Below are positions 9,340 through 17,501 of a stretch of 45,561 nt of DNA, in pieces. Position 1 is the stretch's first letter. Every line of letters starts with the position of its first letter. The stretch comes from Acidimicrobiaceae bacterium. Lineage in GTDB: Bacteria > Actinomycetota > Acidimicrobiia > Acidimicrobiales > RAAP-2. The notes below the pieces were generated by a model. The model had not been told where the DNA came from. It saw nothing but the letters and a program-made list of their open reading frames with translations, and ran no database searches. A program made the position numbers and the translations under genes. The DNA lies in contig DAHVAJ010000109.1 of the NCBI GenBank assembly GCA_027314705.1, forward strand, positions 1 to 45,561, read 5' to 3'.

Positions 9340-9886
9340 GCCCCCGTCGGCGCACGGTCTCCACCGAGGCCATGGCGGCGCGCAGTTCCTCGAGCCACTC
9401 GTCGGCGTGGCTGCCCACCAGGCGCACGCACCAGGCCAGGGCGTCGGACCGGCTCCGGGCCACGCCGGCGTCGACCAGGGTGTCGAGGACGAGTCGTTCG
9501 GGCTGGCGGAGCCGGGTCATGACCGGCACGGAGGCGGTGGTGAAGACCTGCCGGGTGCCCCCGACCTCGGCCCCCCAGGCCACGTGGCGCCCGAAGTGGT
9601 GCTCGGCCTCGCGGGCCACGGCCATGCGGGCCTCCCGGGTCTCCTCCCGGAAGCGGGTGACCCGCCCGGCCTCGGCCGCGGCCACCTCGGCCTCGGACCC
9701 TGCGGGGAGGTCGCCGGCGGCGACCCGGCCCACGACCAGGATCTCGTCCCGGTCGACGACCACGTCGGGGGGCCCTTCGAACCAGGTGCCGGGCAGGCGC
9801 CCGGCCAGCCACCCGGCCAGCTCCTCGGTGGAGGGGGCCTCCTCGGCACGGGGCCGACGCCCCCCCGGTCCGTGTGCGTGTCGCAT
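9329..9886 (-). CDS. Conserved protein with ribbon-helix-helix-like C-terminus, possible regulator
   Basis: The 185-residue protein starts at an ATG preceded by GAGAGGAGCACGACC. The N-terminal half (EELAGWLAGRLPGTWF, VVVDRDEILVVGRV) looks like a small alpha/beta domain. The middle is a charged helix (GRVTRFREETREARMAVA). The end (RQPERLVLDTLVDAGVARSRSDALAWCVRLV) resembles an Arc/CopG-type segment in which one strand and two helices contact DNA. I recall similar actinobacterial hypothetical proteins but no assigned role. A DNA-binding function is inferred. The divergent intergenic region holds short direct repeats that could be its own operator. Confidence 0.6.
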   Translation of the reverse strand: MRHAHGPGGRRPRAEEAPSTEELAGWLAGRLPGTWFEGPPDVVVDRDEILVVGRVAAGDLPAGSEAEVAAAEAGRVTRFREETREARMAVAREAEHHFGRHVAWGAEVGGTRQVFTTASVPVMTRLRQPERLVLDTLVDAGVARSRSDALAWCVRLVGSHADEWLEELRAAMASVETVRRRGPAA

Positions 9887-9937
9887 GGTCGTGCTCCTCT
9901 CGCCCGACCCGGCACCGTGGCCGGGTCCTGCTCGTCT

Positions 9938-9951
9938 GATTACTAGATTAC
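9938..9951. promoter_or_regulatory. GATTAC direct repeats in divergent promoter region
   Basis: Two copies of GATTAC (9938-9943 and 9946-9951), 8 bases apart, form the only AT-rich island between the RHH-like gene and glycerate kinase. Short repeats at this pitch are typical of ribbon-helix-helix operators. Reading toward the RHH-like gene, the same island could supply its -10 box. Confidence 0.35.
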
Positions 9952-10031
9952 ATGACACGCGACGTCGGGCGGACGGCCGGTCGCACCGGGCCCGGCCGGC
10001 CGGCCGTCGCCCGGGCCGGCGGCGGCCTCGG

Positions 10032-10037
10032 TAGGGT
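10032..10037 (+). promoter_or_regulatory. -10 box TAGGGT of leaderless glycerate kinase gene
   Basis: TAGGGT matches the actinobacterial TANNNT consensus and ends exactly 7 bases before the ATG at 10045. That spacing places the transcription start at or next to the A of the start codon. No Shine-Dalgarno sequence is present. Confidence 0.55.
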
Positions 10038-10044
10038 CGCCGCC

Positions 10045-11067
10045 ATGCCCGTCCTCGTCGCCGCCCCGGACAAGTTCCGGGGCACGGCCACGGCGATCGA
10101 GGTGGCGACGGCCATGGCCGGCGGGGCCGCCGCCGTCGGGTGGGAGGCGGAGGTCGTCCCTCTCGCCGACGGGGGCGAGGGGCTCCTCGACGTCTGCGCC
10201 CGGTTCTTCCCCGACCTCCACCGGACCACGGTGTGCGGACCGCTCGGCGTCCCGGTGGCCGCCGCCTGGCGGAGCCGGGCCCGGACGGCCGTGGTCGAGT
10301 CGGCGCGGGCCTCGGGGCTGGTGCTGGCCGGTGGGCCGACGGCGAACGACCCGCGGGCGGCCACGTCGCGGGGGACGGGCGAACTGCTCGTGGCCGCGGC
10401 CCGGGCCGTCGGTGCGGGCGGCACGGTGGTCGTCGGGCTCGGGGGCTCGGCCAGCACCGACGGGGGGCTCGGGGCGCTCGAGGCGGTGGAGGCGGCCGGA
10501 GGGCTCGGGGGCGCCACCGTGCTCGCCGCGTGCGACGTCGACGTGGCCTTCGCCGAGGCGGTGCACTTCGCTCCGCAGAAGGGTGCCGGACCGGGGGAGG
10601 TGGCCGAGCTCGCCGACCGGCTGGCCCGCGTGGCCGAACGGTACGAGGGCCGCTACGGGGTCGACGTGCGCGCGCTCGCCGGGGCGGGGGCGGCCGGCGG
10701 GCTCGGGGGCGCCCTCGCCGTGCTCGGAGCCGAGCTGCGTTCGGGGTACGAGCTCGTGGCCGAGGTCGTCGGCCTGCCCGCCGCCCTCGCCGGCGCCGAC
10801 GCGGTGGCCACCGGCGAGGGAGCGCTCGACGGGAGCTCCTTCGCCGGCAAGGTCGTCGGCGGTGTGCTCGCCGGGGCCGGCTCGTCCGGCGTCCCGGTCC
10901 TGGTGGTGGCCGGCCGGGTCGACCCGGCCGCCGGGGCCCGGGCCCGCGCCGCCGGCGCCGCCGTCGTGTCGCTGGTCGAGCGGTACGGCGCCGCCCGGGC
11001 CACCGGCGACACCGCGGCGTGCACCGCCGACGCCACGGCCGGGTGGCTTTCCGGCGCGGACCGGTGA
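10045..11067 (+). CDS. Glycerate kinase (GarK family)
   Basis: The 340-residue cytoplasmic enzyme phosphorylates D-glycerate, linking glyoxylate/glycerate breakdown to glycolysis. Family motifs are APDKFRGTATAIEVA at the N-terminus, PLADGGEGLLDVCARFF, GLGGSASTDGGLGAL (nucleotide-binding glycine loop), AAGGLGGALAVLGAEL and GEGALDGSSFAGKVVGGV. The length suits the family. It is transcribed alone, probably leaderless, divergent from the RHH-like gene. The cobalamin riboswitch begins shortly after its stop and belongs to the next operon. Whether the product is 2-phosphoglycerate or 3-phosphoglycerate cannot be read here; GarK enzymes make 2-phosphoglycerate. Confidence 0.9.
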   Translation: MPVLVAAPDKFRGTATAIEVATAMAGGAAAVGWEAEVVPLADGGEGLLDVCARFFPDLHRTTVCGPLGVPVAAAWRSRARTAVVESARASGLVLAGGPTANDPRAATSRGTGELLVAAARAVGAGGTVVVGLGGSASTDGGLGALEAVEAAGGLGGATVLAACDVDVAFAEAVHFAPQKGAGPGEVAELADRLARVAERYEGRYGVDVRALAGAGAAGGLGGALAVLGAELRSGYELVAEVVGLPAALAGADAVATGEGALDGSSFAGKVVGGVLAGAGSSGVPVLVVAGRVDPAAGARARAAGAAVVSLVERYGAARATGDTAACTADATAGWLSGADR

Positions 11068-11124
11068 CCGGTGCCGGTGGAGGCCACGCCGGGGTGGGCC
11101 CGGGTGCGGCGCCCCCCGTCCTGC

Positions 11125-11130
11125 TAGGGT
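11125..11130 (+). promoter_or_regulatory. -10 box TAGGGT of the cobalamin operon
   Basis: TAGGGT lies just upstream of the riboswitch core and would place transcript initiation near 11137. No clear -35 hexamer is visible. It is the same hexamer as in front of glycerate kinase and the methyltransferase gene. Confidence 0.45.
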
Positions 11131-11136
11131 CGGTCC

Positions 11137-11250
11137 CCTCACCACACGCAGCTGGTCGGGGAAGCCGGTCGAATTCCGGCACTGGTCCGCAACCGTAGGT
11201 GGCGCCCGCACGGGGGTCACGAGTCGGGATACCGCCCTGCTGCGCCGTTG
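11137..11250 (+). ncRNA. Cobalamin (B12) riboswitch aptamer
   Basis: The conserved core is unmistakable: GGGGAAGCCGGTCGAATTCC, then GGCACTGGTCCGCAACCGTA, and the B12 box GAGTCGGGATACCGCCC at 11221-11237. These match the receptor core and junction elements of cobalamin riboswitches (GGGAAnCnGGTG...CCGCAACCGT...AGTCnGGAnACC). Outer boundaries are approximate. It precedes a five-gene B12 uptake operon, so adenosylcobalamin or another cobalamin should repress that operon. Confidence 0.95.
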
Positions 11251-11293
11251 AGTCCTGACCGTCGAGAACGCGGCACGGGCTCGGTCGCCGGGC

Positions 11294-11333
11294 GGAGACT
11301 CGCCGCAACGGTCTCCGGGGTCGTCGCCCCGGA
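11294..11333 (+). promoter_or_regulatory. Likely riboswitch expression platform with two exclusive hairpins
   Basis: TCCGGGG (11314-11320) can pair with CCCCGGA (11327-11333) around TCGTCG. GGAGAC (11294-11299) can instead pair with GTCTCC (11311-11316). The two helices share 11314-11316, so they cannot both form fully. The 3' hairpin contains the GGA of the GGAAAG ribosome-binding sequence of the first gene, which suggests control of translation initiation. Inferred from base pairing only. Confidence 0.55.
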
Positions 11334-11348
11334 AAGCGAGCCGAGCCC

Positions 11349-12956
11349 ATGTCCCTCACCCGCCTCCTGGCGTCGGCAGCCCTCGGGGCGTGCCTGGTCG
11401 CCACGGTCGACGCGGCACCGTCGGCCGCGGCCACGCCGGCCCCGCACACCACCGCCGCGCCGGGTCTTCCCGGTTCGGCGGCCCTGTCCGCCCGCGCCGG
11501 CGCCCTGTGGCTGGCCGGCCAGTTCGGCCCCGGCGGCGCCATCCCGTCGGCCACCACCCCCGGGCAGCCCGACGACTCGGCCACGGCCAACGCCGTGCTG
11601 GCCCTGGCATCGGCGGGGACGGACACGCCGGTGGCCCAGCAGGGGCTGGCCTACCTGGCCGCCCACGTGAACGACTACGTCCAGGTCGGCGGCGTGGACC
11701 AGCCCGGCGCCCTGGCCCTGCTCGTGCTCGACGCCCACGCCCTCGGGGTCGACCCGCGCACCTTCGGTGGGACGGACCTGGTGGCCCGGCTCGAGGCCAC
11801 CCAGTTGACGGCCGGTTCGGACGCCGGTCTGTTCGGCACGTCGGATCCCACCTACGACGGCGCCTACCGCCAGGGGCTCTCCCTCGCCGCGCTGGCCGCG
11901 GCCGGGGTGACCACGGGGGCCACGGTGACGGCCGCCGAGGCGTGGCTGACCGCCCAGCAGTGTCCGGGCGGCGGGTGGACGAGCTACCTGACCGCGTCCA
12001 ACCCCTGCAACGGGGCGCCCGCCAACTACGCGGGCCCGGACACCAACTCGACCGCCCTGGCCGTCCTGGGCCTGGCCGCCGAGGGCGCCGCGCCGTCCGC
12101 CCTCACCGCCGCCCTCGGGTTCCTACGGACCAACCAGAACCCCGACGGTGGGTGGGGCTACTACCCGACGAACACCAGCGACCCGGACTCGACCGGCCTG
12201 GTGGCCCAGGCCCTCGCCGCCCTCGGCGTCCCGGCCGTCGATCCGAGCCTGGTCCAACCGGGGGGGACGCCGGTCACCTCGCTCGCCTCGTTCCAGGTCC
12301 TGTCCGGACCCGGCAGCGGCGCCTTCACGTTCCCCGGGGTGCCCGGTCCCGACCTGCTCGCCACCTACCAGGCCCTGCCCGGGCTGGCCGACGTCGCCCT
12401 GCCCTTCCGGTCGACGGCGGTGACGGTCTCGGTGCCGCCGGGCGGGGCCGCCCCCGGGGCGCCCGCCACGTACACGGCCACCGTGGGCCTGGTCGGGTCG
12501 CCGGCCGGCGGGCCGACCGGCACCGTGACCTTCACGGAGGGCTCCTCGGAACTGTGCGCCGCGCCGGTCGTCGGGGGGACGTCCTCGTGTTCCGGCGCGG
12601 CCACGCCCGTCGGCGCCGCGCCGGTGCTGGCCGTCTTCACCGGCGGTCCGTCGTTGGGGATCTCGACGGCGGCGGCCGCGTCGGGCCCCGGTGGCGCCTA
12701 CTGGGTGACGTCGGCCGACGGCGGGGTCTTCGCCTACGGCCCGGCCGGCTTCTTCGGCTCGGCCGGCGGGCAGACCCTCGACCGGCCGGTGGTGGGCATG
12801 GCCGCCACCCCCGACGGGCACGGCTACTGGCTGGTGGCCAGTGACGGCGGGATCTTCGCCTACGGCTCGGCCCGCTTCGCCGGGGGACCGCTGTCCGAGG
12901 CGGGCGGCGCGCCGGTGGTGGGGATGGCCGGCGAGTCGGCCGCGGCGGCCGGGTGA
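11349..12956 (+). CDS. Secreted alpha/alpha-barrel (intrinsic-factor alpha-domain-like) protein, probable cobalamin binder
   Basis: The 535-residue exported protein has a signal peptide at about 1-27 (cleavage near VDAAPSAAA). At about 45-350 comes an all-helical domain of the prenyltransferase/squalene-cyclase alpha6/alpha6 fold, with repeated helix starts such as [34 protein letters not shown] and [14 protein letters not shown] plus the [11 protein letters not shown] turn. An Ig-like domain at about 360-440 contains a Cys pair. Two 'YW(V/L)xxxDGGxFAYG' repeats form the tail. The same fold makes the alpha domain of animal intrinsic factor and transcobalamin. Position directly behind the B12 riboswitch and coupling to an ECF importer support cobalamin capture. 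No anchor is visible. It overlaps the next gene by 4 bases. Confidence 0.72.
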   Translation: MSLTRLLASAALGACLVATVDAAPSAAATPAPHTTAAPGLPGSAALSARAGALWLAGQFGPGGAIPSATTPGQPDDSATANAVLALASAGTDTPVAQQGLAYLAAHVNDYVQVGGVDQPGALALLVLDAHALGVDPRTFGGTDLVARLEATQLTAGSDAGLFGTSDPTYDGAYRQGLSLAALAAAGVTTGATVTAAEAWLTAQQCPGGGWTSYLTASNPCNGAPANYAGPDTNSTALAVLGLAAEGAAPSALTAALGFLRTNQNPDGGWGYYPTNTSDPDSTGLVAQALAALGVPAVDPSLVQPGGTPVTSLASFQVLSGPGSGAFTFPGVPGPDLLATYQALPGLADVALPFRSTAVTVSVPPGGAAPGAPATYTATVGLVGSPAGGPTGTVTFTEGSSELCAAPVVGGTSSCSGAATPVGAAPVLAVFTGGPSLGISTAAAASGPGGAYWVTSADGGVFAYGPAGFFGSAGGQTLDRPVVGMAATPDGHGYWLVASDGGIFAYGSARFAGGPLSEAGGAPVVGMAGESAAAAG

Positions 12957-13879
12957 CCGCACCCCGACCGAGCCGCCGGCCCCGGGGGCGGCACTTGGCC
13001 GGGCTGACCTGCTGTTCGGCCGCGGGTGCGGCGGCGCTGGCCCTGGGTGGGCCCCTCGTCCTGCGCTCGCTGGCCGACGTCGCCGGGGCGGCCACCGACG
13101 TGGGCGTGGCCTTCGTCGTCGACTTCGGCGGTACCGTCGGCACCGTCAGCGGTTGCGTCACCGTACCGACCGACGACAGCGGGTACGAGGCGCTGGCCGC
13201 CTTCGTGGCCCAGGAGCACCTGGCCGCCCCCACCTACGACTCGAGCGGCCTGCTCTGCTCCATCGGGGGCGTGCCGGCGTCGGGATGCGGGCAGACGGTG
13301 GCCAACGGGTACCTCTACTGGTCCTACTTCACGGCGTCGGCGTCCCAGCCGTCCTGGACCTACGCCACCACCGGCGCGTTCGCCCCGGTGGCCACCGGCG
13401 ACGTCGAGGGGTGGCGGTTCCAGGACCCGGGCACCGGGAGGGCCGGCGACCCCCCGCCCCGTTCGGCGCCCGACTACGCCGCCCTCTGCCCGCCGGCCGC
13501 GGTGGCACCGGGGCCGGCGCCCACCACGGCGCCGGCGGCGGCTCCGGCCATCGTGCCCGGGGCCGCGGCCACCACGGCCCCACCGCCCGCCGGCCCGTCG
13601 TCGGGGCCGGCCGCGGTACCGACTCCGTCGGGCACCGGGACCGGGACCACCGCCACCACGGCCACCACCGCGCCGACGGCGTCCAGCGGCGGCTCCCCGA
13701 CCACGGCGCCGTCCGGACGGAGACGTCCCGTCTCGCCCGGACTGGCCGCCCTCCGGGCGACGTCGGCCGCGGCGTCCTCCGGCCCCGGGCCGGTACCCCT
13801 GGTCGTCGGCGGCGCCCTCGTGGTGGGCCTGGCCGTCGCGGCCGGCGTGCGCTGGCGACGCCGGCCGCCGGCCCGGTGA
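12953..13879 (+). CDS. Membrane-anchored DUF4430 (transcobalamin beta-domain-like) protein
   Basis: The 308-residue protein has an N-terminal export signal, then a compact domain at about 48-155: [13 protein letters not shown], Cys-containing [15 protein letters not shown], and the aromatic end [18 protein letters not shown] followed by [16 protein letters not shown]. This matches DUF4430, the family that includes the C-terminal beta domain of intrinsic factor and transcobalamin. A long Ala/Pro/Thr linker follows (about 170-270), then a C-terminal membrane helix [18 protein letters not shown] with a basic RRRPPAR end. I infer a tethered outer-face partner of the preceding barrel protein that hands cobalamin to the ECF importer. 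Its GTG overlaps the previous stop. Confidence 0.78.
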   Translation: MTAPRPSRRPRGRHLAGLTCCSAAGAAALALGGPLVLRSLADVAGAATDVGVAFVVDFGGTVGTVSGCVTVPTDDSGYEALAAFVAQEHLAAPTYDSSGLLCSIGGVPASGCGQTVANGYLYWSYFTASASQPSWTYATTGAFAPVATGDVEGWRFQDPGTGRAGDPPPRSAPDYAALCPPAAVAPGPAPTTAPAAAPAIVPGAAATTAPPPAGPSSGPAAVPTPSGTGTGTTATTATTAPTASSGGSPTTAPSGRRRPVSPGLAALRATSAAASSGPGPVPLVVGGALVVGLAVAAGVRWRRRPPAR

Positions 13880-15036
13880 GGTGGCCCTGGGCCGCGACCG
13901 CCGGCCGCCGTGGACTGCACCCGGCGGCCTGGTGGCTGTGGGCGGCGTGCCTGGCCGGAGCGGCCACCCGGACGACCAACCCGCTCCTCCTCCTCCTGGT
14001 GGCGGCCGTGGCCGCCTTCGTGGTGGCGGCCCGCCGCACCGACGCCCCGTGGTCGCGCTCGCTCGTGGTGTTCGTGCGCGTGGGCGCCGTGGTCATCGTC
14101 CTCCGCGTGGTCCTCGAGGTCCTGTTCGGCAACCGCCTCCCGGGCCACGTCCTGGTCACGCTGCCCCACGTGCCCCTGCCCTCGTGGGCCCGCGGCGTGA
14201 GCGTCGGCGGCCCGGTGACGGCCGAAGCCGTGCTCCAGGCGGCCGTCGAGGGTCTCCGGCTGGCCGTGGTGCTGGTCTGCTTCGGCGCGGCCAACTCCCT
14301 GGCCAGCCCCTACCGGCTGCTGCGCTGCCTGCCTCCCGTCCTCTACGAGGCCGGGGTGGCGGTCACCGTGACGCTGGCCTTCGCCCCCGAGCTGGTGGTG
14401 GCCGTGGGGGAGGTCCGGGCCGCCCGGCGGCTCCGGGGACGGCCGGTGCGGGGGGTGGCCGGCCTGCGGGGGATGGCCGTCCCCGTCCTCGAGACCGCCC
14501 TCGACCGCTCGCTCCAGCTCGCGGCGTCGATGGACGCCCGCGGCTACGGCCGTCGAGCGTCGCTGGCACCGGCCGCACGCCGGGCGGCGTCGGGGGGCAC
14601 GGCGCTCGGACTGCTCTTGGTGGTGGCCGGCGTCTACGGACTGCTCGTGCCCGGCTCCCTCCCGGCCGGCGGCGTGCCCTTCGTCGTCCTCGGGGCGGGG
14701 CTGGTCGCCGGCGGACTCGCCGCCCGTGGCCGACGCACCCTGCGGACGCGGTACCGGCCCGACCCCTGGGGGGCGCCCGAGTGGCTGGTGGCCGGCTCGG
14801 GGGTGGCCGCCCTCGGGGCGCTGGTGGTGGCCTCGGTGGTCGGGACCCCCGGCCTCACCTTCGCGGCCTATCCCCTCACGGCCCCGGCCCTGCCGCTGCT
14901 CCCGACCGTCGGGCTGCTCGCCGGCCTCCTGCCCGCGGTGGTCGCCCCGGTGGAGCGGCGCCCGGACCGCTCCGTCCCGACCGACCGGTCCCGCGGCGAG
15001 CCGGCCGCCGCCCGGAGCGACGGGAGGGCGGCGTGA
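13876..15036 (+). CDS. ecfT: ECF transporter T component (EcfT/CbiQ family)
   Basis: The 386-residue membrane protein has N-terminal helices, a conserved cytoplasmic coupling region and further helices. ALDRSLQLAASMDARGYGRR carries the second Ala-Arg-Gly coupling motif (ARG in MDARGYG), and VRAARRLRGRP the first basic motif that contacts the ATPases. EcfT links S component and ATPases. The start GTG overlaps the DUF4430 stop (GTGA), and its own stop overlaps the ATPase start, so translation is coupled. It is longer than minimal EcfT proteins (about 260 residues) because of an additional hydrophobic C-terminal region (SGVAALGALVVASVVG and beyond). Confidence 0.9.
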   Translation: MRWPWAATAGRRGLHPAAWWLWAACLAGAATRTTNPLLLLLVAAVAAFVVAARRTDAPWSRSLVVFVRVGAVVIVLRVVLEVLFGNRLPGHVLVTLPHVPLPSWARGVSVGGPVTAEAVLQAAVEGLRLAVVLVCFGAANSLASPYRLLRCLPPVLYEAGVAVTVTLAFAPELVVAVGEVRAARRLRGRPVRGVAGLRGMAVPVLETALDRSLQLAASMDARGYGRRASLAPAARRAASGGTALGLLLVVAGVYGLLVPGSLPAGGVPFVVLGAGLVAGGLAARGRRTLRTRYRPDPWGAPEWLVAGSGVAALGALVVASVVGTPGLTFAAYPLTAPALPLLPTVGLLAGLLPAVVAPVERRPDRSVPTDRSRGEPAAARSDGRAA

Positions 15037-16661
15037 TCCGCTTCGACCACGTCAGCTTCACCTACGACGGTGCCGAGGTTCCGACCCTCGACCGTGTCGA
15101 CCTCGTCGTGGGGGAGGGGGAGCTGTGTGTGGTCGTGGGTCCGACCGGCTCCGGCAAGACGACGCTGCTCCGGGCGGTCAACGGGCTCGTCCCGCACTTC
15201 ACCGGCGGCCGGCTGGCCGGCGAGGTGCGCGTGGCCGGACGTTCGACCCGGGACGTCCCGCCCCGTGAGCTGGCCGACGTGGTCGGCATGGTCGGCCAGG
15301 ACCCGGCCGCCTCCTTCGTCACCGACGTGGTCGAGGATGAGCTGGCCTACACCATGGAGAACCTGGGCCTCGCCCCCGACGTGATGCGCAGGCGGGTCGA
15401 GGACACCCTGGACCTCCTCGGCCTCCACGACCTGCGCGACCGCCCGCTCCGGTCGCTCTCGGGAGGCCAGCAGCAACGGGTGGCCATCGGCGCCGTCCTC
15501 ACCGCCTCACCCGGGGTCCTCGTGCTCGACGAGCCCACCTCGGCCCTCGACCCGGCCGCGGCCGAGGAGGTGCTGGCCTCCCTCACCCGACTCGTCCACG
15601 ACCTCGGGCTCACCGTGCTGCTGGCCGAGCACCGGCTCGAGCGGGTGCTCCCGTTCGCCGACACGGTCGTCCTCGTGCCCGGACGGGGCGGGCCGCTGGA
15701 GATCGGCCCGGCCGACGAGATCATGGTCGGTTCGCCGGTGGCACCGCCCCTCGTGGAGCTGGGGCGTCTGGCCGGTTGGCGGCCGCTCCCGCTGTCGGTG
15801 CGGGACGCCCGCCGTGTGGCCGGGCCGTTGCGCGACCGCCTGGCCGGGGCGGTTCCCCGACCGCCGGTGACGGTGCCCGGGGCGGGGGGGGGACCGGCCG
15901 GCCGGCTCGAGCGGGTCACGGTGCGCTTCGGTGCGGTCCGTGCCCTCGAGGACGTCGACGTGGCCGTCGCGGCCGGGGAGGTGGTGGCCGTCATGGGGCG
16001 CAACGGCTCGGGGAAGTCGACCCTCCTCGGTCAGCTCGCCGGGGTACGCCGACCCGACGCCGGCCGCGTCCTGGTCGGCGGGGTCGACCCCGCCGGGCTG
16101 ACCCCGCGGGAGCTCGTGGCCCGGGTGGGCCTCGTCCCCCAGGACGCCGGTGTGCTCCTCTACGGCGAGTCCGTGGCCGACGAGTGCGCGGCGGCCGACC
16201 ACGACACCGGGCTGGTTCCGGGCACGTCGGCCGGCGTGCTGGACCGCCTGGTGCCCGGCCTGCCGCCCGGCCGCCACCCCCGTGACCTCTCCGAGGGCCA
16301 GCGCCTGGCCCTCGCCCTCGCCGTGGTGCTGGCGCCGGCGCCACCGCTGGTGCTCCTCGACGAGCCGACCCGGGGGCTCGACTACCGGGCCAAGGAGCGT
16401 CTGGTCGGCCAGCTGGCCGGGCTGGCCGCCGCCGGGCACGCCGTCGTCGTGGCCACCCACGACGTCGAGCTGGTGGCGCGGGTGGCCACCCGGACGGTGG
16501 TGCTGGCCGAGGGCGAGGTGGTGGCCGACGGCCCCGCCCGAGACGTCATCTGCCACTCGCCGATCTTCGCCCCCCAGGTGGCCAAGGTGCTGGCCCCGGA
16601 GCCGTGGCTGACGGTCGACGAGGTGCGCGGTGCGCTGGCCGGGAGCGGGACCCGTGGCTGA
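15033..16661 (+). CDS. ecfA: ECF transporter ATPase, two ABC domains in one chain
   Basis: The 542-residue protein holds two complete nucleotide-binding domains. Domain 1 has Walker A GPTGSGKTT (36-44), Q-loop MVGQDPAASF, signature LSGGQQQR and Walker B VLVLDEPTSALD. Domain 2 has Walker A GRNGSGKST, VPQDAGVLLY, signature LSEGQRLAL (SGG changed to SEG) and Walker B LVLLDEPTRGLD, then THDVEL. It powers the ECF importer by forming an EcfA-EcfA' pair within one polypeptide. The second signature lacks the usual second Gly, which may make the two ATP sites unequal. It overlaps ecfT by 4 bases and the S component gene by 8. Confidence 0.93.
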   Translation: MIRFDHVSFTYDGAEVPTLDRVDLVVGEGELCVVVGPTGSGKTTLLRAVNGLVPHFTGGRLAGEVRVAGRSTRDVPPRELADVVGMVGQDPAASFVTDVVEDELAYTMENLGLAPDVMRRRVEDTLDLLGLHDLRDRPLRSLSGGQQQRVAIGAVLTASPGVLVLDEPTSALDPAAAEEVLASLTRLVHDLGLTVLLAEHRLERVLPFADTVVLVPGRGGPLEIGPADEIMVGSPVAPPLVELGRLAGWRPLPLSVRDARRVAGPLRDRLAGAVPRPPVTVPGAGGGPAGRLERVTVRFGAVRALEDVDVAVAAGEVVAVMGRNGSGKSTLLGQLAGVRRPDAGRVLVGGVDPAGLTPRELVARVGLVPQDAGVLLYGESVADECAAADHDTGLVPGTSAGVLDRLVPGLPPGRHPRDLSEGQRLALALAVVLAPAPPLVLLDEPTRGLDYRAKERLVGQLAGLAAAGHAVVVATHDVELVARVATRTVVLAEGEVVADGPARDVICHSPIFAPQVAKVLAPEPWLTVDEVRGALAGSGTRG

Positions 16662-17469
16662 ACGGCCCGGCACCCGGGCCCTGCCGCTCGGGCGGCGCGG
16701 CGGCACCCTCGTCGGGCTGACCTCGCTGGTCGGGGCGGCCGCCTTCCTGTGGCCCTTCGTGCTCCACGGCCAGGCGCCGACGGCCCAGGCCCACGCGGCC
16801 GACGCCCCCTGGGTCTTCCTCGCCGTGCTGCCCCTGCTCCTGGCCGTGGTCCTGGCCGAGCTGGGCGAAGGCACCCTCGACGCCAAGGGCGTCGCCCTGC
16901 TCGGGATCCTGGCCGCCTGCGGGGCCGCCCTTCGGGTCCCGAGCCCCGGCGTGGCCGGCTTCGAGCCCGTCTTCTTCCTGCTCATCCCCTCGGGCCGGGT
17001 CCTCGGCCGGGGGTTCGGCTTCGTGCTCGGGGCGGTGACCCTGGCCGCCTCGGCCCTGGTCACGGGCGGGGTCGGCCCGTGGTTGCCCTTCCAGATGTTC
17101 GGAGCGGCCTGGATGGGCTTCGGTGCCGGCTGCCTCCCGGCCGCCCGGGGCCGGACCGAGCTCGGGATGCTGGCCGGCTACGCCGCCGTCTCGGGCATCG
17201 CCTACGGGACCCTCCTCAACCTGTGGTTCTGGCCGTTCGGGGCGGGCACCACGACGACCTTCTCCTACGTGGCGGGGGCCGGTCTGGTCCACAACCTCCA
17301 CAGCTTCTTCCTGTTCGACCTCACCACCTCGCTGGGCTTCGACATCCCCCGGGCCCTCACCAACGCCGGCCTCGTCCTGCTGCTGGGCCGGCCGGTCCTG
17401 GCCGCCCTGCGCCGGGCCACCCGGCGGGCCGCCTTCGACGTCCCGGTGGTCCTGGTCCCCGAGCCCTGA
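16654..17469 (+). CDS. ECF transporter substrate-binding (S) component, probable cobalamin-specific
   Basis: The 271-residue integral membrane protein has about six helices, among them VGLTSLVGAAAFLWPFVL, WVFLAVLPLLLAVVLAEL, GFGFVLGAVTLAASALVTGG and GYAAVSGIAYGTLLNLWFWP. The stretch GPWLPFQMFGAAWMG is characteristic of S components encoded with ECF modules for cobalamin (CblS-type, from family recall). Specificity for B12 is inferred mainly from the riboswitch and the two transcobalamin-like neighbours. The GTG start sits inside the end of ecfA. It is the last gene of the operon. The open frame has an upstream ATG, but it lies deep within ecfA. Confidence 0.85.
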   Translation: MAERPGTRALPLGRRGGTLVGLTSLVGAAAFLWPFVLHGQAPTAQAHAADAPWVFLAVLPLLLAVVLAELGEGTLDAKGVALLGILAACGAALRVPSPGVAGFEPVFFLLIPSGRVLGRGFGFVLGAVTLAASALVTGGVGPWLPFQMFGAAWMGFGAGCLPAARGRTELGMLAGYAAVSGIAYGTLLNLWFWPFGAGTTTTFSYVAGAGLVHNLHSFFLFDLTTSLGFDIPRALTNAGLVLLLGRPVLAALRRATRRAAFDVPVVLVPEP

Positions 17470-17486
17470 GCCCTGGTCCCCGAGCC
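17451..17486 (+). repeat. 15-base direct repeat at the operon end
   Basis: CCTGGTCCCCGAGCC occurs at 17451-17465 and again at 17472-17486. The second copy lies just past the S component stop codon, so it looks like a 21-base slippage duplication of the gene end. Confidence 0.8.
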
Positions 17487-17501
17487 ACCGGCCCGGACCG
17501 G

